The notes beneath the pieces are model-generated. The model did no database searches. It saw nothing but the letters and a program-made list of their open reading frames with translations, and was not told the DNA's origin. From contig JAGYVD010000008.1 in the NCBI GenBank assembly GCA_021209875.1, positions 744,001-808,000 on the forward strand: a stretch of DNA of 64,000 nucleotides, written 5' to 3'. Every line of letters begins with the position of its first letter. The first letter of the stretch is position 1. Origin of the DNA: Rosellinia necatrix. Its lineage: Eukaryota > Ascomycota > Sordariomycetes > Xylariales > Xylariaceae. Shown in pieces: positions 1 to 12,215 of this stretch. The translations under genes were made by a program, and so were the position numbers.

Positions 1-3000
1 GGATCAAATGCAACCCTGTGGACAGGGCATCAGGGCCAGGGGGTGGCTGCCACTAGAGAGACTCACTACTGTATGGATGTACACTACAAATGCTCGGCCC
101 GCGGCCGTTTTCATCTAACCGGAAGAAGCATAAACTTTTACCAGTAAGCCGGCGAGATATCCCTCCTCTGGTATAGACATGTTGTTTCGTTTCGTTTGTT
201 GCTCTTCTTGTCCTTAGTCGCATCGCCACGTTGATAATTATCAGGCGGCCGCCGGCATACGCCCCCCGGCTTATCCCCCCCGGCCCATAGCATACTTTCA
301 CTAAGTGATCAATTAAAACGACTCTCTCAGCTGAATCGTCAGACCAATATTGGCAGGGCTGCTGCGTGGACGCATATAGCACAGCATGAACGATGCCGAA
401 CCTACATCTTCGTCGTCGCCGTCGTCGGCAAGCGAGCGGAGCAACCTTGCTTGTGGGCGCCGGAAGAAGAAATCACCGTCTCGTAGCAAGGAGGCAGTCC
501 ATCTTTCCCCTCTCCTTTTCTTGTTTTGTGTGCGCAGACACAAGCTGCGGTAGGGTAGTTATCGTACACCAGGCCAAGTTCAACGAATATAGTTGGACCA
601 GTTTACCGGTCCTTATCTCCTTCTAATCTTGAAATCTTACTCTCTATCTCTTCCATGTGTTTATCTTGGTGTTTGTTTTATCTTGTATATGCATATGAGT
701 CACTAGACCAACATACCGCCCCCGTCTGTATCACAAGGCCTAGGTTGATGTTGGATTGGAGGACATATGGTCGAAAGATATGGTCCTGTGTGGGATGCCC
801 GAAGAGTTCGGGTTGGGTGCGTGGGGGCAAAACGTCCCGGCTGGAACCGGCAGGTCTAATAATAAAATGTCTCCCTACACTACACTACAGTAGGTGCCTC
901 ACTCTGCACGATGCAGTAGATCTTTCACGTGTGGCTAATTATCGCTAGGCTGCCTCAAAGCAGAGCGAGGCGTTGAGTAGCGTCCGAAAATATTTCACTG
1001 GCGTTAAACCTCAGCCCGCACAGTATTCAATCGCCAAAAGGAAGAAAACGACAGGAGAGGTTATCTCTGGTAAGAAGTCTTATCTAAATCTTTCAAGAGT
1101 TGGTGACGCCATTGTTGACGACCATGGCCCCAACTACGTTCGCATGGACATCGGGTAGAGTGAGACACCCCAAAGTAACATCAGATCTCGTGTCCTCTGA
1201 GACAGACAGCCAGAATGCTCCGCTTGTAATATTGACGTAACGCGGTATAAGCGATATGTGTCACTCAACTTCTCACTCGCTTCCTTACTAACTTTAGCGA
1301 AGCATCTATTGAATCTCTTAAGTTTCCGAACAGAGTTGAAGCTCCGAAACTAAGATCGAAAGACACGACGGGAGAGTCCGTGATAGTTTCTCTCACGTAC
1401 GCTAAAATGGATGCAGTGGAGGTCGTGGTCGAATGATATCTATGTACATGCCACTAAGTAATACATGTGCATCAACACTACATAAAGAGGGCGGTTCCTT
1501 ATTCTGGATTAAAAACCCCTGCTGTAACGAAGAAATACAGTCTAGTTTTTCTGGTATCCGTTGCGTCCGGCCGGTCTAGGCTACACTGCACTAATCTGCG
1601 ATCTTGGCGCCATATCGGAAACGAAGCAGCCAACGACAGATGGGAACCGGGTGACGGGGCACCGCAAAGAGGGAAAAAAAAAAAAAAAAGTATTACTAAC
1701 TAACTATTGTTTAGTTAAGCCCCATCTAAAGAATGTGGAGCTGAGCTGAGTTGGCCAATACCGCACTAAGTCAAGTCGGGGACCTAGGGACCGAAAAAAA
1801 AACACCATGTACCCAATATCGTGGTGGTTCGTTCGGATTTGGTAGACTAGCAGGTCTTATCCCTGAAGGTCCATGCGATCTAGAAGTCTTCAGCCAAGTA
1901 CAATATAGCGTACCATGGAATGGCGAAATAGTGCACTTACTGTATAGCCCCCCCCTGCAGAGGTTCGAGCACCGAAGAAGCCGTTGCTATCAGTTGCCCG
2001 CGCGACAGACAGTGCATGGGTCGATTGTTCGTCCTCTGCACGAGGCAAGTCCATGAAGCACCTACCTATTCTATTATGGTCACAGGCCGGGCCTAAAGAA
2101 GGGTATGGCAGCCCAAAGTAGACAGATTGAGACCAGGGATCGTGGATCGAGACCATCCTATTTTGTCATGTAGTCCAAACCGGAAAGAGAAATCTTCAAA
2201 ACGTTTGAAGCTGTTGATGGGTGCACTGAAGCTTGACCACGTCGTCGAAATTTGGCCATGAGACGACGCAAACAGACGAACGTGAGTAGGAAGTAGACAG
2301 GCTCTATTCAGAGACCTACATATCAACCGCATTACCATTCTCATCTCAAGAATCATTATGCGATCACAGACTTCGGCAAATGGGGCACCCGTCATACGAA
2401 CGTACTTACATAATTACACTATACATCACATAATGTGCCTTGGCAACCAAGTTATTCCCAGCCAGGGATACCTAATGACGCAGTCACCCACATAGTTTAC
2501 AGCCAATAATTACTATATATAAATAATGTTATAGTAAAACGAATAACCTATGGCACCAGAACCTACTGATGCAACGAGAGACGCCATGGTAACTACCCCT
2601 ATGGTTTGAACAGTGAGAATATCAATCGAGTAAATATTGCTTCCACTCTACACTAAAAACTCGCGGCCCATCAGGTGATAGATATGATATGACAACCCTG
2701 GTGCGGATCTTAGTCGTTATTGCAAGGGGGGAGGCTTATTGAATTTAGGTTGGCTGCTCATCATCCGAGAGTTAGTGTAGACCAGGGACGTCACGACGCG
2801 TCGTCGTCGTAGTCGTCCGAGCTTATCACGCCTCCTAATTAAAAGCCGGGAGGTAGTCAAGCCATGGGATAAAACATTTCCCGTTTTGGTCCAACCTAGG
2901 TACGGTTTAGGGCATCCCGCTATCATGTCTCAGCCGCATCGTAGTGTTTCGCGCAGATGGCTTGGGCTGATAGAAGGACAATGGAATAGTCAGCGCCCTC

Positions 3001-3480
3001 GACGATTGCGCTGCCAATCTTAAATCGCCATTCCGGCAATTTTCGCCCGGTATCGTCAGCCACAGAGATAACAAGTAATTAGCGTTCTTAGTTCCTTGAA
3101 ATCGTGGCGACAACGCAAGAAAAGTTACCACAACACGTTTGCAGCCTGGCGCGAGAAGTATGTATGCAGGCATTTGATAGAACCTAAGCGGTATAGCGAT
3201 CGAAGGGGGGTATCAACGTCATTATATGTTGCATTTCGCAAACTGCCTCACTCTATCGTATGAATAGCTACGTAGAAACAAATTTCAGGAGAGAGCCATT
3301 ATATACCGACAATTGTGCCATAACCAGAGACGCCCTAAAAACCCATCTATTGTGTCTCAAGCCCATTACTCCCGTGTAGTATTCAACATCAATAAAATAA
3401 AATAAAAAACGCCCTAAGTGATCTTAAAAAGAACCCCCGCAAATGCGCGCGACAGGTAAAAGATGTGTCCGCACGATCAT
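1..3480. other. Gene-free stretch, nothing recognised
   Basis: Only short open frames of up to about 100 codons occur here. None shows a family motif, a plausible chain of exons or a sensible start. An A-run lies at about 1676-1689. No tRNA-like or rRNA-like structure was noticed. It may be decayed repeat DNA, but no second copy of it was found within the window. Confidence 0.5.
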
Positions 3481-5033
3481 TTACAGCTCCTCGTTGCCGT
3501 CGCATTGTTGCCACATAGAAACCTTCTTGACCTCCATGGCAGGGCTCTTCCACGTGGGGAACCAAGTGTCCTGGGCGTTCCAGAAGTCCTTCTTAGCGTT
3601 GGGGCTGGCATCGAGCCAGGGCTTGTTGCTCTTCGAATCCTGGAACCACCCGTTGGTGCCTCCCACGGCGACGTTGAGGATAAGGTAGAACTTCTCGTCG
3701 AAGGGCGTGTTGAACCGGCCAGTCTGCGACCAGACATCTTGAAGACGTGTGCCGTTGCTGTTGGCGGCAGGGAAGTTTCCGCGGTCCCAGAGAGGCTGGT
3801 TGAAGTTGGTATACAAGACCTGCAGCAGGCGAGTGTTGACATAGGTGAAGAGATATTTCTGAGACCATTCAAGTCCGAAGGTGTTGAAGCCGGCCGAGTA
3901 CGTGGTGTGTAGAGCTTCACGCTTGACGTTGGTTCGCCACCAGGCATCCTAAAAAAATCATTAGAACTTGAAGCAAGCGCTTATTAGTATGGAGGGGTTA
4001 GGCTTACGTTAGCAACATCTGGTCCCCAGTGGAGAGCCGACGATGCGATATTATTACCACCCTGCGCATATGTGCGGTTGTTTCCACGACTCTCCATAAT
4101 GTCGATTTCTCCGCTTACAGGCCAGGGTCCGTATTTCTCATCGACAGGCAACATCCAGATAGCAGGCCAGAGCCAATCACCTTGAGGCAGCTTTGCTACC
4201 ACTTCGACGCGTCCATATTTGATAGCAGCACCTTTCTTGGTGTTGATGCGCCCCGACCGGGTGGGTGGGACAATGGTAGAATTGCCGACGGTTGTGTTGG
4301 TTGCGGCAACACAGTCAGAGTAGTGCGTCGAGGTACAGGTTCCATCCTTTAGGAGATTGATGACAGTGTCCTTGTTTATTAAAGATGCATCCTGGAGAGT
4401 GGGCTTGATGAACAGACTTCCACCTTCCACATAGACGTTCTCGTCTGTGTTGGTCGTCTGTTGGAACTCGCCGTTGCTATTGTCGCGTTAGATTACTGCT
4501 CCCTCCTGATAGTGTATCGATCGCATCACTTACCCAAAGCCGCCAACTTGAACCTCCTTAGTCCAGACATCGGTGTTGAATGTGTCGAAATTGTCCTCGA
4601 GGACAACACAGTACTTGTGCTTCACAACACTCCGAATACCATCCCAGATGAGGAAACCCGAGATTCCCAGCCCCACCAGTATACCGATAACGGGTAGAAT
4701 CGTCACCCATTTCTCTTTCGGGTCCGTTTTGGCTAGCCATGGCTTCTCGACCTCGTCCTTCTTTACCCTTCGAGAGTGGAAATAGCGTTGTCCTCGCGGC
4801 GCTCCACCAAGTGCGCTTGAACTGTCAAAACTCGACGCAGGGCGAGAGACAGAGGGTGATGCGAAGGGGTTCAGACCACCCGGTTGCTGGGATCCCTGCG
4901 CCTCGATGCGTTCGTCTCCAAAGGGACTCCTATCAGTGTTGGGTGTTCCAGCCCGTACAGGTGTGCCGTTTGCAGACGAGACAAACGAAAAGTTTCCCGC
5001 CAGGTGGCGGCTACCGCTCGGGTCTTGCTCCAT
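3481..5033 (-). CDS. Membrane-anchored GH16 family beta-glucanase-like protein
   Basis: Three exons on the minus strand, 5033-4534, 4476-4008 and 3948-3481, give about 478 residues; the introns are 57 and 59 bp with GTAAG donors and AG acceptors. The start is the first ATG in the frame. Residues 1-108 are a Ser/Pro/Gly-rich cytosolic-type tail, residues about 109-133 form one hydrophobic helix, and the rest is a GH16 concanavalin-A-like fold. The first splice reconstitutes the GGFGNGEFQ motif typical of the family. The catalytic signature EIDIME (Glu290, Asp292, Glu295; nucleophile, helper and acid/base) is intact. Family members cut beta-1,3 or beta-1,3/1,4-glucans or remodel cell-wall glucan. 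The single N-terminal helix without a cleavage site suggests a type II membrane protein acting at the secretory pathway or cell surface. Substrate cannot be told from sequence. Predicted exons are in frame throughout. Confidence 0.88.
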
Positions 5034-5113
5034 GGCACTATTATCTTTTACCAAGATATGTGTGTGTAGGTATTATAAGATATTATAAGATATTAAAAAA
5101 AAAAAAAAAAAAC

Positions 5114-8100
5114 AAAGTCGACAGACGTGCAAAGGAAGCAAGGGGGATAGAATCCCTTGTCCGATCCGGGCAAAGCTCCAGCAATACAATAATTAAGATA
5201 CTTCACGAGTAAATTAGGTAAGCGTGAACCTTGTGATAGCGACTGATAAGATGCGTTGAGGAAGTGGGATAAGAATAAGTTGGAAACGTTGAATCTTCGA
5301 ATTATCAAGGGAAGGCTACCTTAAGAGACGCCGTCTCGGTGGCAGCAATGAGATAAAAAGTAGTCCTCAGCCAAAAGTTCAACGGGTGCGTCTGCCTTGA
5401 TACATACATAACTAGCACCTAGTCTAGGTCGCAACGGCCCGGCCTGAGTTCGCTTCTAGCCCATGAGTCCAGCTATCTTTTTGACTGACAGGGATCATGG
5501 GCGATCGATGAGTTTTCCTCAAAAGCCGGATAGGCGTTTTCTAGGCTATGCTGGGGGGGTTATGTCACGAATCGGGAGGCAATATTACGATATGAACTTT
5601 TGTTGCTAGCTAAAGAGGGTAACCAGAAGAAATATCCCTCCCCAATCAACTTCCCGACCCCTACAGTACTGGTACATCATGGCATTCGCCGTACAGGGGT
5701 ATTTTCTCCATCCGCTAGCCGGGGACATATTTCCGCCAAGCTGCGGCTGGACAAGGGAAACAGAGTGCCGGTAGTGTAGTGTACCGAGGACAAAATCAAA
5801 AGGCAGAACTAGTTCACTGTACGGAGCGCACTACGATCCTATTCCCAGGTTTGCCAGAAAAACAATCTATTAGCCCTAAACATATTCTTAGACACTGGGA
5901 CCCAAGGAACAATAAGGGCCCACGTAGCCATGGCGTAAAAAAGGCTCGGGAAATGCGATGTATCGGCCGCCAAGCCATCAGCCCAAGCGCCCACCCACAG
6001 GTACGCGCGAGACAGGAGAACAAACAATTCATAGTGGTGTAGTGGAAGGGAAGTTTATTGCCACACGGACCGGATGACAGCGCCGGATCGGCACGTACTC
6101 GGCAGTATATAGTGTACATAGTACCTCGTATCGCGCTTGAACTAGAACACTCGGCGTGGGGCTTGGCGAAGATGCGTGGGAGCGGTGGCTAACGGTGGGC
6201 GTGCCCTTGCGTTCCAACAGTCCACCACTCCATCTACTGTATACAAGGTACGCAGGAGGGTATGCTCCATCGAGGCCGATCCAGCCACCTGCACCTTGTC
6301 AATAGTGTCTACCTATGTAGGTAGGAGAGAACGAGCTGAGGACCCGAAGTTACTGGACCTGGACCACCGACATCGACGGATGTGACAGCGCGACGCCGCT
6401 CTCCCCGACGGAAAGACGAAAATACCAACGGCCAGACCATTTCGAGGCGGCCGGTCCGATCGCTTCAATATATAGTTTCTCGCGGCGAGTCTATCGCCGT
6501 GCCTCCCGTCTTGGGCTCACCTATCAAGCCACATGTAGCCGAGTCGCAAGCGGCAGGGCCCCCTCCGCTACGATACAATCCTACCTCCCGAGCCCTCGTC
6601 TCGTCTCAGGTGGTGGTTTTTCCACCACCCCTGACAACCTTCCCGCGGTCCCACGTAAAACCACGAGGCACGTCCTCGTCGTGCCCATTGTGACCTAAAG
6701 ATGGCTGAGAGAGTCTAAGACCTTCGAGCACGAGCGTAACGTAACCCGTACGAGCCATAACCTGCGGAGAGAAGGACTTCCTCCCTCCCCTATAGCATGA
6801 GATACAATGCGCCATCACATCACCGATGCTGCAGTCATTTTAGACGAGAGATAAGGCACGCACAACGGACCGTGAGAGAATTCCTGTGTGTATACAAGTA
6901 GTTACTCGTCCATTCACGGTCGGAGGATTATGTATGTATGTACATAGTATGGTGTAATATGGAGCATGGGGTCCGTAGTGTAAGCTGAGATCAACACCCA
7001 ACTTGCCTCTTATCAAGCGCGACTTCGATCAAGCTAATACGAAATCGACACCGCGTCGATCTTAGACCCGACCGAGAGTGTGAAAATTTAATACATCACA
7101 TATAAGCGCCTCCACTACTGTACCTCAGGTCCTCTTATCACCTTCTCTTCTGACGATAGGATAGCAAAACTGATCATAACCTACCTACCTACCTACCTAC
7201 CTACCAGAGTAGAACCAACGAAGGTACATACTATCTTAAGTCGAGTTGCTCACTCACTAAATGCCCCTCCCATCGTACGGTCAAGCCTATTATAGAACAT
7301 CCTTTGGTTTTGCCAATCGGCTCCCTGCCCAAGCGAAATTTCCTTAGGACCGTGAGGTGACATCCATTGCACGGCACATAGTACTTCAAACGTCGTATTA
7401 TCATCAGAACCGGGTGTCAGGCGTGCATCGTCATACATTTCACGCGAGAGGGGTAACTAACATGGGAGGGATCTTGCTTGTATTTTTGTATCTGTACATG
7501 GCTGGATACGAGCCCGTCGCTGCTCGTCGGGTCCCCCCTTCGTGGATCCAATACTGTACAGCACATCAATATGGGGATGGGGGATTGCATAGATGGATGG
7601 GGATTGGGGGGGATGTGACTGTGAACCTGGGTTCACGCTGACCGTACTTGGCGCAGATTCTGGTTCGCGCGCTCCCACGTCTCATCCCAATTTATTTTTT
7701 CCAGGGCGCCACCACCCAACCCATCTCTTACCTGTCGGCATTGTGTAGCAAGCAAGCCCTATCTCATGCGTTTAGGCTTGTTATCGCCGCCGCCGTGCAG
7801 AAGAGGCTCATTGCAGACGCAGTTATCAAGCAAGATTACACGAGTAATACGAGGTAAGCTTCGCGCGCCCGCGCGCCAGGGGCGGATGCGGGTAAGATGG
7901 ATGCTAGATAGGAGCTGTACCTTAACACTCGACTGATATATCAACGCCTCGCAGCAGCAGTACCATGACTTTTCACGCACGTTTGAAATCCATACCTAGC
8001 TTCTCATGAGTCAGATTCGCTATCTATTACCATGCTCCAGTGAGTATGGCGTGGTACAGACAACGACCTGTAGGGAATAATCACTTTTCAAAGTACAATA

Positions 8101-8938
8101 TGATGTAGCGGAAGAGGGGAATCCTATCTATCATAGTTCTCCCGTCGACTATGGTAGAATCATGCAGTGTAGGAGATTTGGAGATGGTTAGCCCAGGGGG
8201 CTATCGAACCGACTCTCGCGCTATCTATCGCACGTGGCGAACCGGGCTCCAGAATGACACCAGGTTCCATATAGATAACTACGCAGAGAGACGAAGCAAC
8301 CTTGGCTATATACATACACCCGGTATCCGGATCCGTGCTTGCATAAAATACAAGCTAGATAACAGTCGACACTTCACCGGATTTCACGGGCTTACCCCAA
8401 AGTCCATATCACAGTGAAAGTTCACATCGCTTCTAGTCATCTCTGCACTCGCCAACTCACCGAAATGAATTCACAGGGTGCTTCTATGAAAACGTAATAA
8501 CATTAACTCAGTAAATTGACTGGCATCGGCCCCCTAGATATTACATTTAGCTTCGCGCAGTCGGAGAGTATGAGCCTAAGTAGCTCAAAGCTTAGTTGTA
8601 GTCATATTTCGAGTTTTAAAGGGTGAAAAACTTGATCCTCTCATCACATCCCGAACCTAAGCAAAACTTTCCAGCTTTTCATTTCAGTTGAACAAATTTT
8701 AAGAATAAGAAGCTTGCGTCACTACAGCGATGAGAGTTTGCATGTAAAGCGACCTGAAAAGATATGTAAGTTGGCCAGCTCGTAAGAGTGCCAGCAAGCT
8801 CTTGAGTGAGCTTCATCCCATCACCGTCATGTCAAATGCTTAAAAATTGGAGAGTAGGAATAGAGATATCGCCACTTTCAGAAGTGGGATATGCGATTTA
8901 GATGTAACCTTTCGCGGATAGGAGCTACAGTAGGATAC
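5114..8938. other. Gene-poor intergenic stretch
   Basis: Nearly 4 kb with only short, unconvincing open frames. It holds a CTAC tetranucleotide run at about 7189-7206 and an A-run at about 5094-5112 just upstream of the GH16 gene. No exon chain, protein motif or RNA gene was recognised. Towards the right end it becomes more AT-rich and passes into the zone of LTR-like repeats. Confidence 0.5.
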
Positions 8939-9155
8939 TATCAGTCGTAGGGATCACGGAATAAGTAGATAGGCTTATTTTGGGCCTTAGGGGGTGTAGG
9001 TGGTTGTATTTAGGGCTCAATAGGGTTAACAATTGGTTCCGGAATCCACCGCGGCCCAAGGGGGTCCCGAAGGTCCCTATTTACACTTATTTCCAGTACT
9101 AGAACCACCCTAAGTGTCGGGTTGCAGCTAACAGTGCCATCATTGGACCTAACAT
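8939..9155 (-). repeat. LTR-like repeat, family A, copy A1 (diverged)
   Basis: A ~217 bp element, about 80% alike by eye to the copy at 11107-11314. It runs from TATCAG (TGTCAG in the other copy, a G-to-A change as RIP would make) to CCTAACAT. It is flanked on both sides by ATAC (8935-8938 and 9156-9159), a likely 4-bp target-site duplication. A TATA-like segment (TATATA with GGACC-type context) lies in the middle on the minus strand. Size, TG...CA-type ends and lack of coding capacity fit a solo LTR of a retrotransposon, but no internal region was found. Confidence 0.55.
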
Positions 9156-9399
9156 ATACTACAACAACACCGGTTAGTAACAGCACGAGAGTCCTTGACT
9201 ATCTACAATCACATATGCTATAACAGCCAGGACTGCGGCATAGCTCAGCCCGCCCTTGATATTATGAAGAATCCCCAACAAGTATTAGGTGTTAAGCTTT
9301 GTTTAAGATTACTGGATGTTCTAACAGCCGGCCTCATATCTAGGGTGTCATAATGCTGTATATATGATAATAAGGACGGAACTCTATGAATATAGTTGT

Positions 9400-9630
9400 T
9401 ATGAGAGAGCATGTGGATATCGTTGTTACTATAATAACCTACGATATTAAGGTAATTTTGTTAGATAGTATATGTGGAGAGGATTAAAACTAGTCCTCGG
9501 TGGTAGTCAAGGTTCAATAGAGTGATCCTTTAAGACCTGACAGGTCTGGAAGTCTATATATACAATTGGCACCCCAAGTGGTTGCTGGCAGTGTAATAGT
9601 TCCAACGGATATAGTTGAAGAAACTTGAAC
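9400..9630 (-). repeat. Degenerate LTR-like remnant
   Basis: The segment about 9490-9600 keeps the order of landmarks seen in family A (GGTTCAATAG, CCTTTAAGA, a TATATATACA box, then GGCAGTG), but at low identity and with fuzzy ends. It is probably an older, mutated relative of the neighbouring LTR-like elements. Boundaries are approximate. Confidence 0.3.
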
Positions 9631-9642
9631 TGAGTTGGCATT

Positions 9643-9857
9643 TGTCATGTTAGGATTGCCCAGAGTGAGGTCTAGTCACTATGAGGTAGCAGCTGGGTAG
9701 CAGGTAGATAGCCAAGTATAGGGGTAGGGCTCAATATCATTGATTCCTGGGCCTACCATCTAGGTGGGAGGCCTTCAGTCCTTATATACACAATTATGCC
9801 CTTAGAGCTACCCTCTAGGGTAGCTGGTACCTCGCTATGTGATCCATTGGCCTGACA
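9643..9857 (-). repeat. Solo-LTR-like element, family B, copy B1
   Basis: A 215 bp element starting TGTCATGTTAGG and ending GGCCTGACA, so it has TGTCA...TGACA termini. It is flanked by a perfect 5-bp direct repeat GCATT (9638-9642 and 9858-9862). Read on the minus strand it contains GTGTATATAAGGAC, a TATA-box-like sequence of the kind found in LTR promoters, followed by GAGCCCTACC. The same element occurs at 10295-10501 and 12001-12215 in the opposite orientation. Together these features support a solo LTR left by recombination of a retrotransposon. Confidence 0.7.
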
Positions 9858-10084
9858 GCATTAGGGAGTTTGGCAAAAGAATGATAAAACAGTTTTCACT
9901 GCTGGTGGTTCTAGAAATAACTTATGTTATTGCACAGGGAGGGAAGTTCCTTCCGTCAGGCCGTCGTCAGCTATTCTAGCTTATATATGTGGTCTTTTGT
10001 GCCCGTTCCCGATGGAGGCCCAAATGTCGGGCTTGGTTCTATGACAAATCTATTATATATCATCGAGTATGAGATTTGAAGTCC

Positions 10085-10292
10085 CTTGTTGTATGTAAAG
10101 GCCCAGAGTGAAGTCTTGTTATAAAATGGTAGCAGCTTAGTCGCAAGTTGAAACCTTGGTACAGGAGTAGGGCTCAATTCTATTGATTCTTGGACCGGTC
10201 ATCTAATTTGGGAGGTTTTTAGTCGTTATATACATTAGTATGTCACCGGAACTACACCGTGAGGCGGTCACTACTGCGATATATCCTGTTGA
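10085..10292 (-). repeat. LTR-like element, family B, copy B4 (strongly mutated)
   Basis: Landmarks of family B follow in order: GCCCAGAGTGA, GTAGCAGCT, GTAGGGCTCAAT, TATTGATTC, a TATATACA box. There are many transitions and an AT shift, consistent with RIP-type decay. It lies in the same orientation as B1, 228 bp away, and abuts the inverted copy B2. The ends are approximate and no target-site duplication was found. Confidence 0.5.
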
Positions 10293-10294
10293 TT

Positions 10295-10501
10295 TGTCAA
10301 GCAGATAAAGCACATGGCGAGGTACCAGCTACCCTATGGTGTAGCCCTAGAGGCATATTTGTGTATATAAGGACTGAAGGCCTCCCACCTAGATGGTAGG
10401 CCCAGGAATAAATGATATTGAGCCCTACCCCTATACTCAGCTGTCTACTTGCGACCCATACTACCTGACTGGACCTCACTCTGGGCATTCTTCATATGAC
10501 A
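10295..10501 (+). repeat. Solo-LTR-like element, family B, copy B2
   Basis: A 207 bp element running from TGTCAAGC to CATATGACA, inverted relative to B1. It carries the family's GTGTATATAAGGAC box and GAGCCCTACC stretch. The flanks are TGATT (10290-10294) and TGATC (10502-10506), a 5-bp target-site duplication with one C/T difference. It ends 61 bp before the start of the tandem-duplicated unit. Confidence 0.65.
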
Positions 10502-11106
10502 TGATCCAACAACTAAATCCATCTACCACCAAGAACAAGCCTCTCTGTCCACCTTGGGGTGCACTATAAAACAGTTCAAAAGGCCTTTGTAATTATTATG
10601 TTAAAAATCCTAAACTGTTGAAAGGATCTCTGAGCAAAAAGATGTGATCAAGATATAGATGGCAAAGTGACAGTAGAATGAGTTAGCAGTGTCCCTGGGG
10701 ATAATCTAATAATCTAACTAGAGAAAAGTACAACAAAGGTAGGAGCAGAACAGGGAAAATAATGATTAGAAATCATAATCTCAGGGGTCGACTTATGATG
10801 CCAGCAATTAGAAGATATGATGAGCGACAGATAACCTGGCAGCTGCTTAATATCGGGCTGCATAAAAAATTTGAAGATATAAATTTTGCAGAGATCTGAA
10901 TGATGGTATGGAGAAAAAATGAGATATTAGAAAGCCTTGTAGCTATTAACTCAAAGAAACTATTAAGGTAAAGCTTGGTGGGTAGGTAGAATAAAAAGGA
11001 AAAAGAAGATTGACATTATAGAACTTTATGGCAGGAAGAGCAATTATAAATCGGCTTCATAATAATAAAAATGTGAATTTAATGATTGGTTGATGTAAAG
11101 TCGATT

Positions 11107-11314
11107 TGTCAGTTGTAGGGATCACGGAGTGAGTAGATAGGCTCGTCCTAGGCCGTAGGTGGTTGTATTTAGGGCTCAATAGGGTTAATAATTCATTCCT
11201 GAACCCTTTAAGATCCAAGGGGACCCCGAAGGTCCTTATATACACTCATTTCCAGTACTAGAACCACCCTAGGTGTCGGGCAGTAGCTAGCAGTGTCATC
11301 ATTGGACCTAACAT
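11107..11314 (-). repeat. LTR-like repeat, family A, copy A2
   Basis: A 208 bp element from TGTCAGTTGTAGGG to GGACCTAACAT. It is flanked by GATT on both sides (11103-11106 and 11315-11318), a likely 4-bp target-site duplication. It contains a minus-strand TATA-like GTGTATATAAGGACC. It is related to family B in layout: the GGGCTCAATA and TCCTTATATACAC blocks lie in the same order. Confidence 0.6.
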
Positions 11315-12000
11315 GATTATAAGGCACCTTGAGTCATTTTACTCTTCGGAGTCATTTAGTTTAGGGGAATCTTGGTCATTCTTGTTAGAGAAACTAGGCA
11401 TTACCTCTATCTCCAGTCTACGTTTATTATTTCTGTTCTGACTGTTAAAATTCCTAACCTATTAAAGGCGATAAATTGTTCCTAATAGGAAACCTCGAAG
11501 CCAACAGGCTTGCGTGACCTGGGAAAGATGCCGTTCCCTCTCTGGGAACATATCATTAATTCGTCAAGAAGTGTATCTGTTTACCAGCAAACTAGTGAGC
11601 CTACATCCCACAGCCGGGCAATACCCTCCAATAACGCCTTGTATTCATGGTGACAAATGATTCCCCGTGCCGAAGAACGTAAGCCACGCATAATAATAAA
11701 ACCACGTGGTTATCCCACGTCACGGAACCGAACCTTGAGCTCCCGGACACGGGATGAAATGATGGTTACATAAATCCCATACTCAGCGGGCCAACCGTGG
11801 AGATAAAACGTCCCTTCGGACAATGATATAAGTTGGTTGCCGAGCTCCGAGACATTGGAGCAGTGATACCTATGTACCGGACCCCCGGGGAATGATGACA
11901 GAAGGATGGAGGTAGGTCTTGGTTCAAACAAGCAGACATGATCTACGTAAAAATAAGAATATCGAAGTGGAGCATAACGGCCTTACCCGTAAGTGGATCG

Positions 12001-12215
12001 TGTCAGATAAATGGATCACATAGCGAGGTACCTGCTACCCTAGGGGGTAACTCTAGAAGCATATGTGTGTATATAAGGACTGAGGACCTTCCACCTAGAT
12101 GGCAGGCTCAGAAATCAATAATATTGAGCCCTACCCCTACACTAAGCTATCTACCTACGACCCAGCTGCTGCCTCATAGTGACTAGACCTCACTCTGGAT
12201 ATTCTGAACATCACA
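12001..12215 (+). repeat. Solo-LTR-like element, family B, copy B3
   Basis: A 215 bp element from TGTCAGATAAATGG to GAACATCACA. The flanks are GATCG (11996-12000) and GATCG (12216-12220), a perfect 5-bp target-site duplication. The TGTGTATATAAGGACTGA box and the GAGCCCTACCCC block are well preserved, so this is the least decayed member of the family here. Confidence 0.7.

Noticed and set aside
9643..10292. B1 and B4 as the two LTRs of one very short retroelement
   Set aside because: B1 has its own perfect GCATT flank repeat, so it is an independent solo element; the 228 bp between them shows no primer-binding or coding features.
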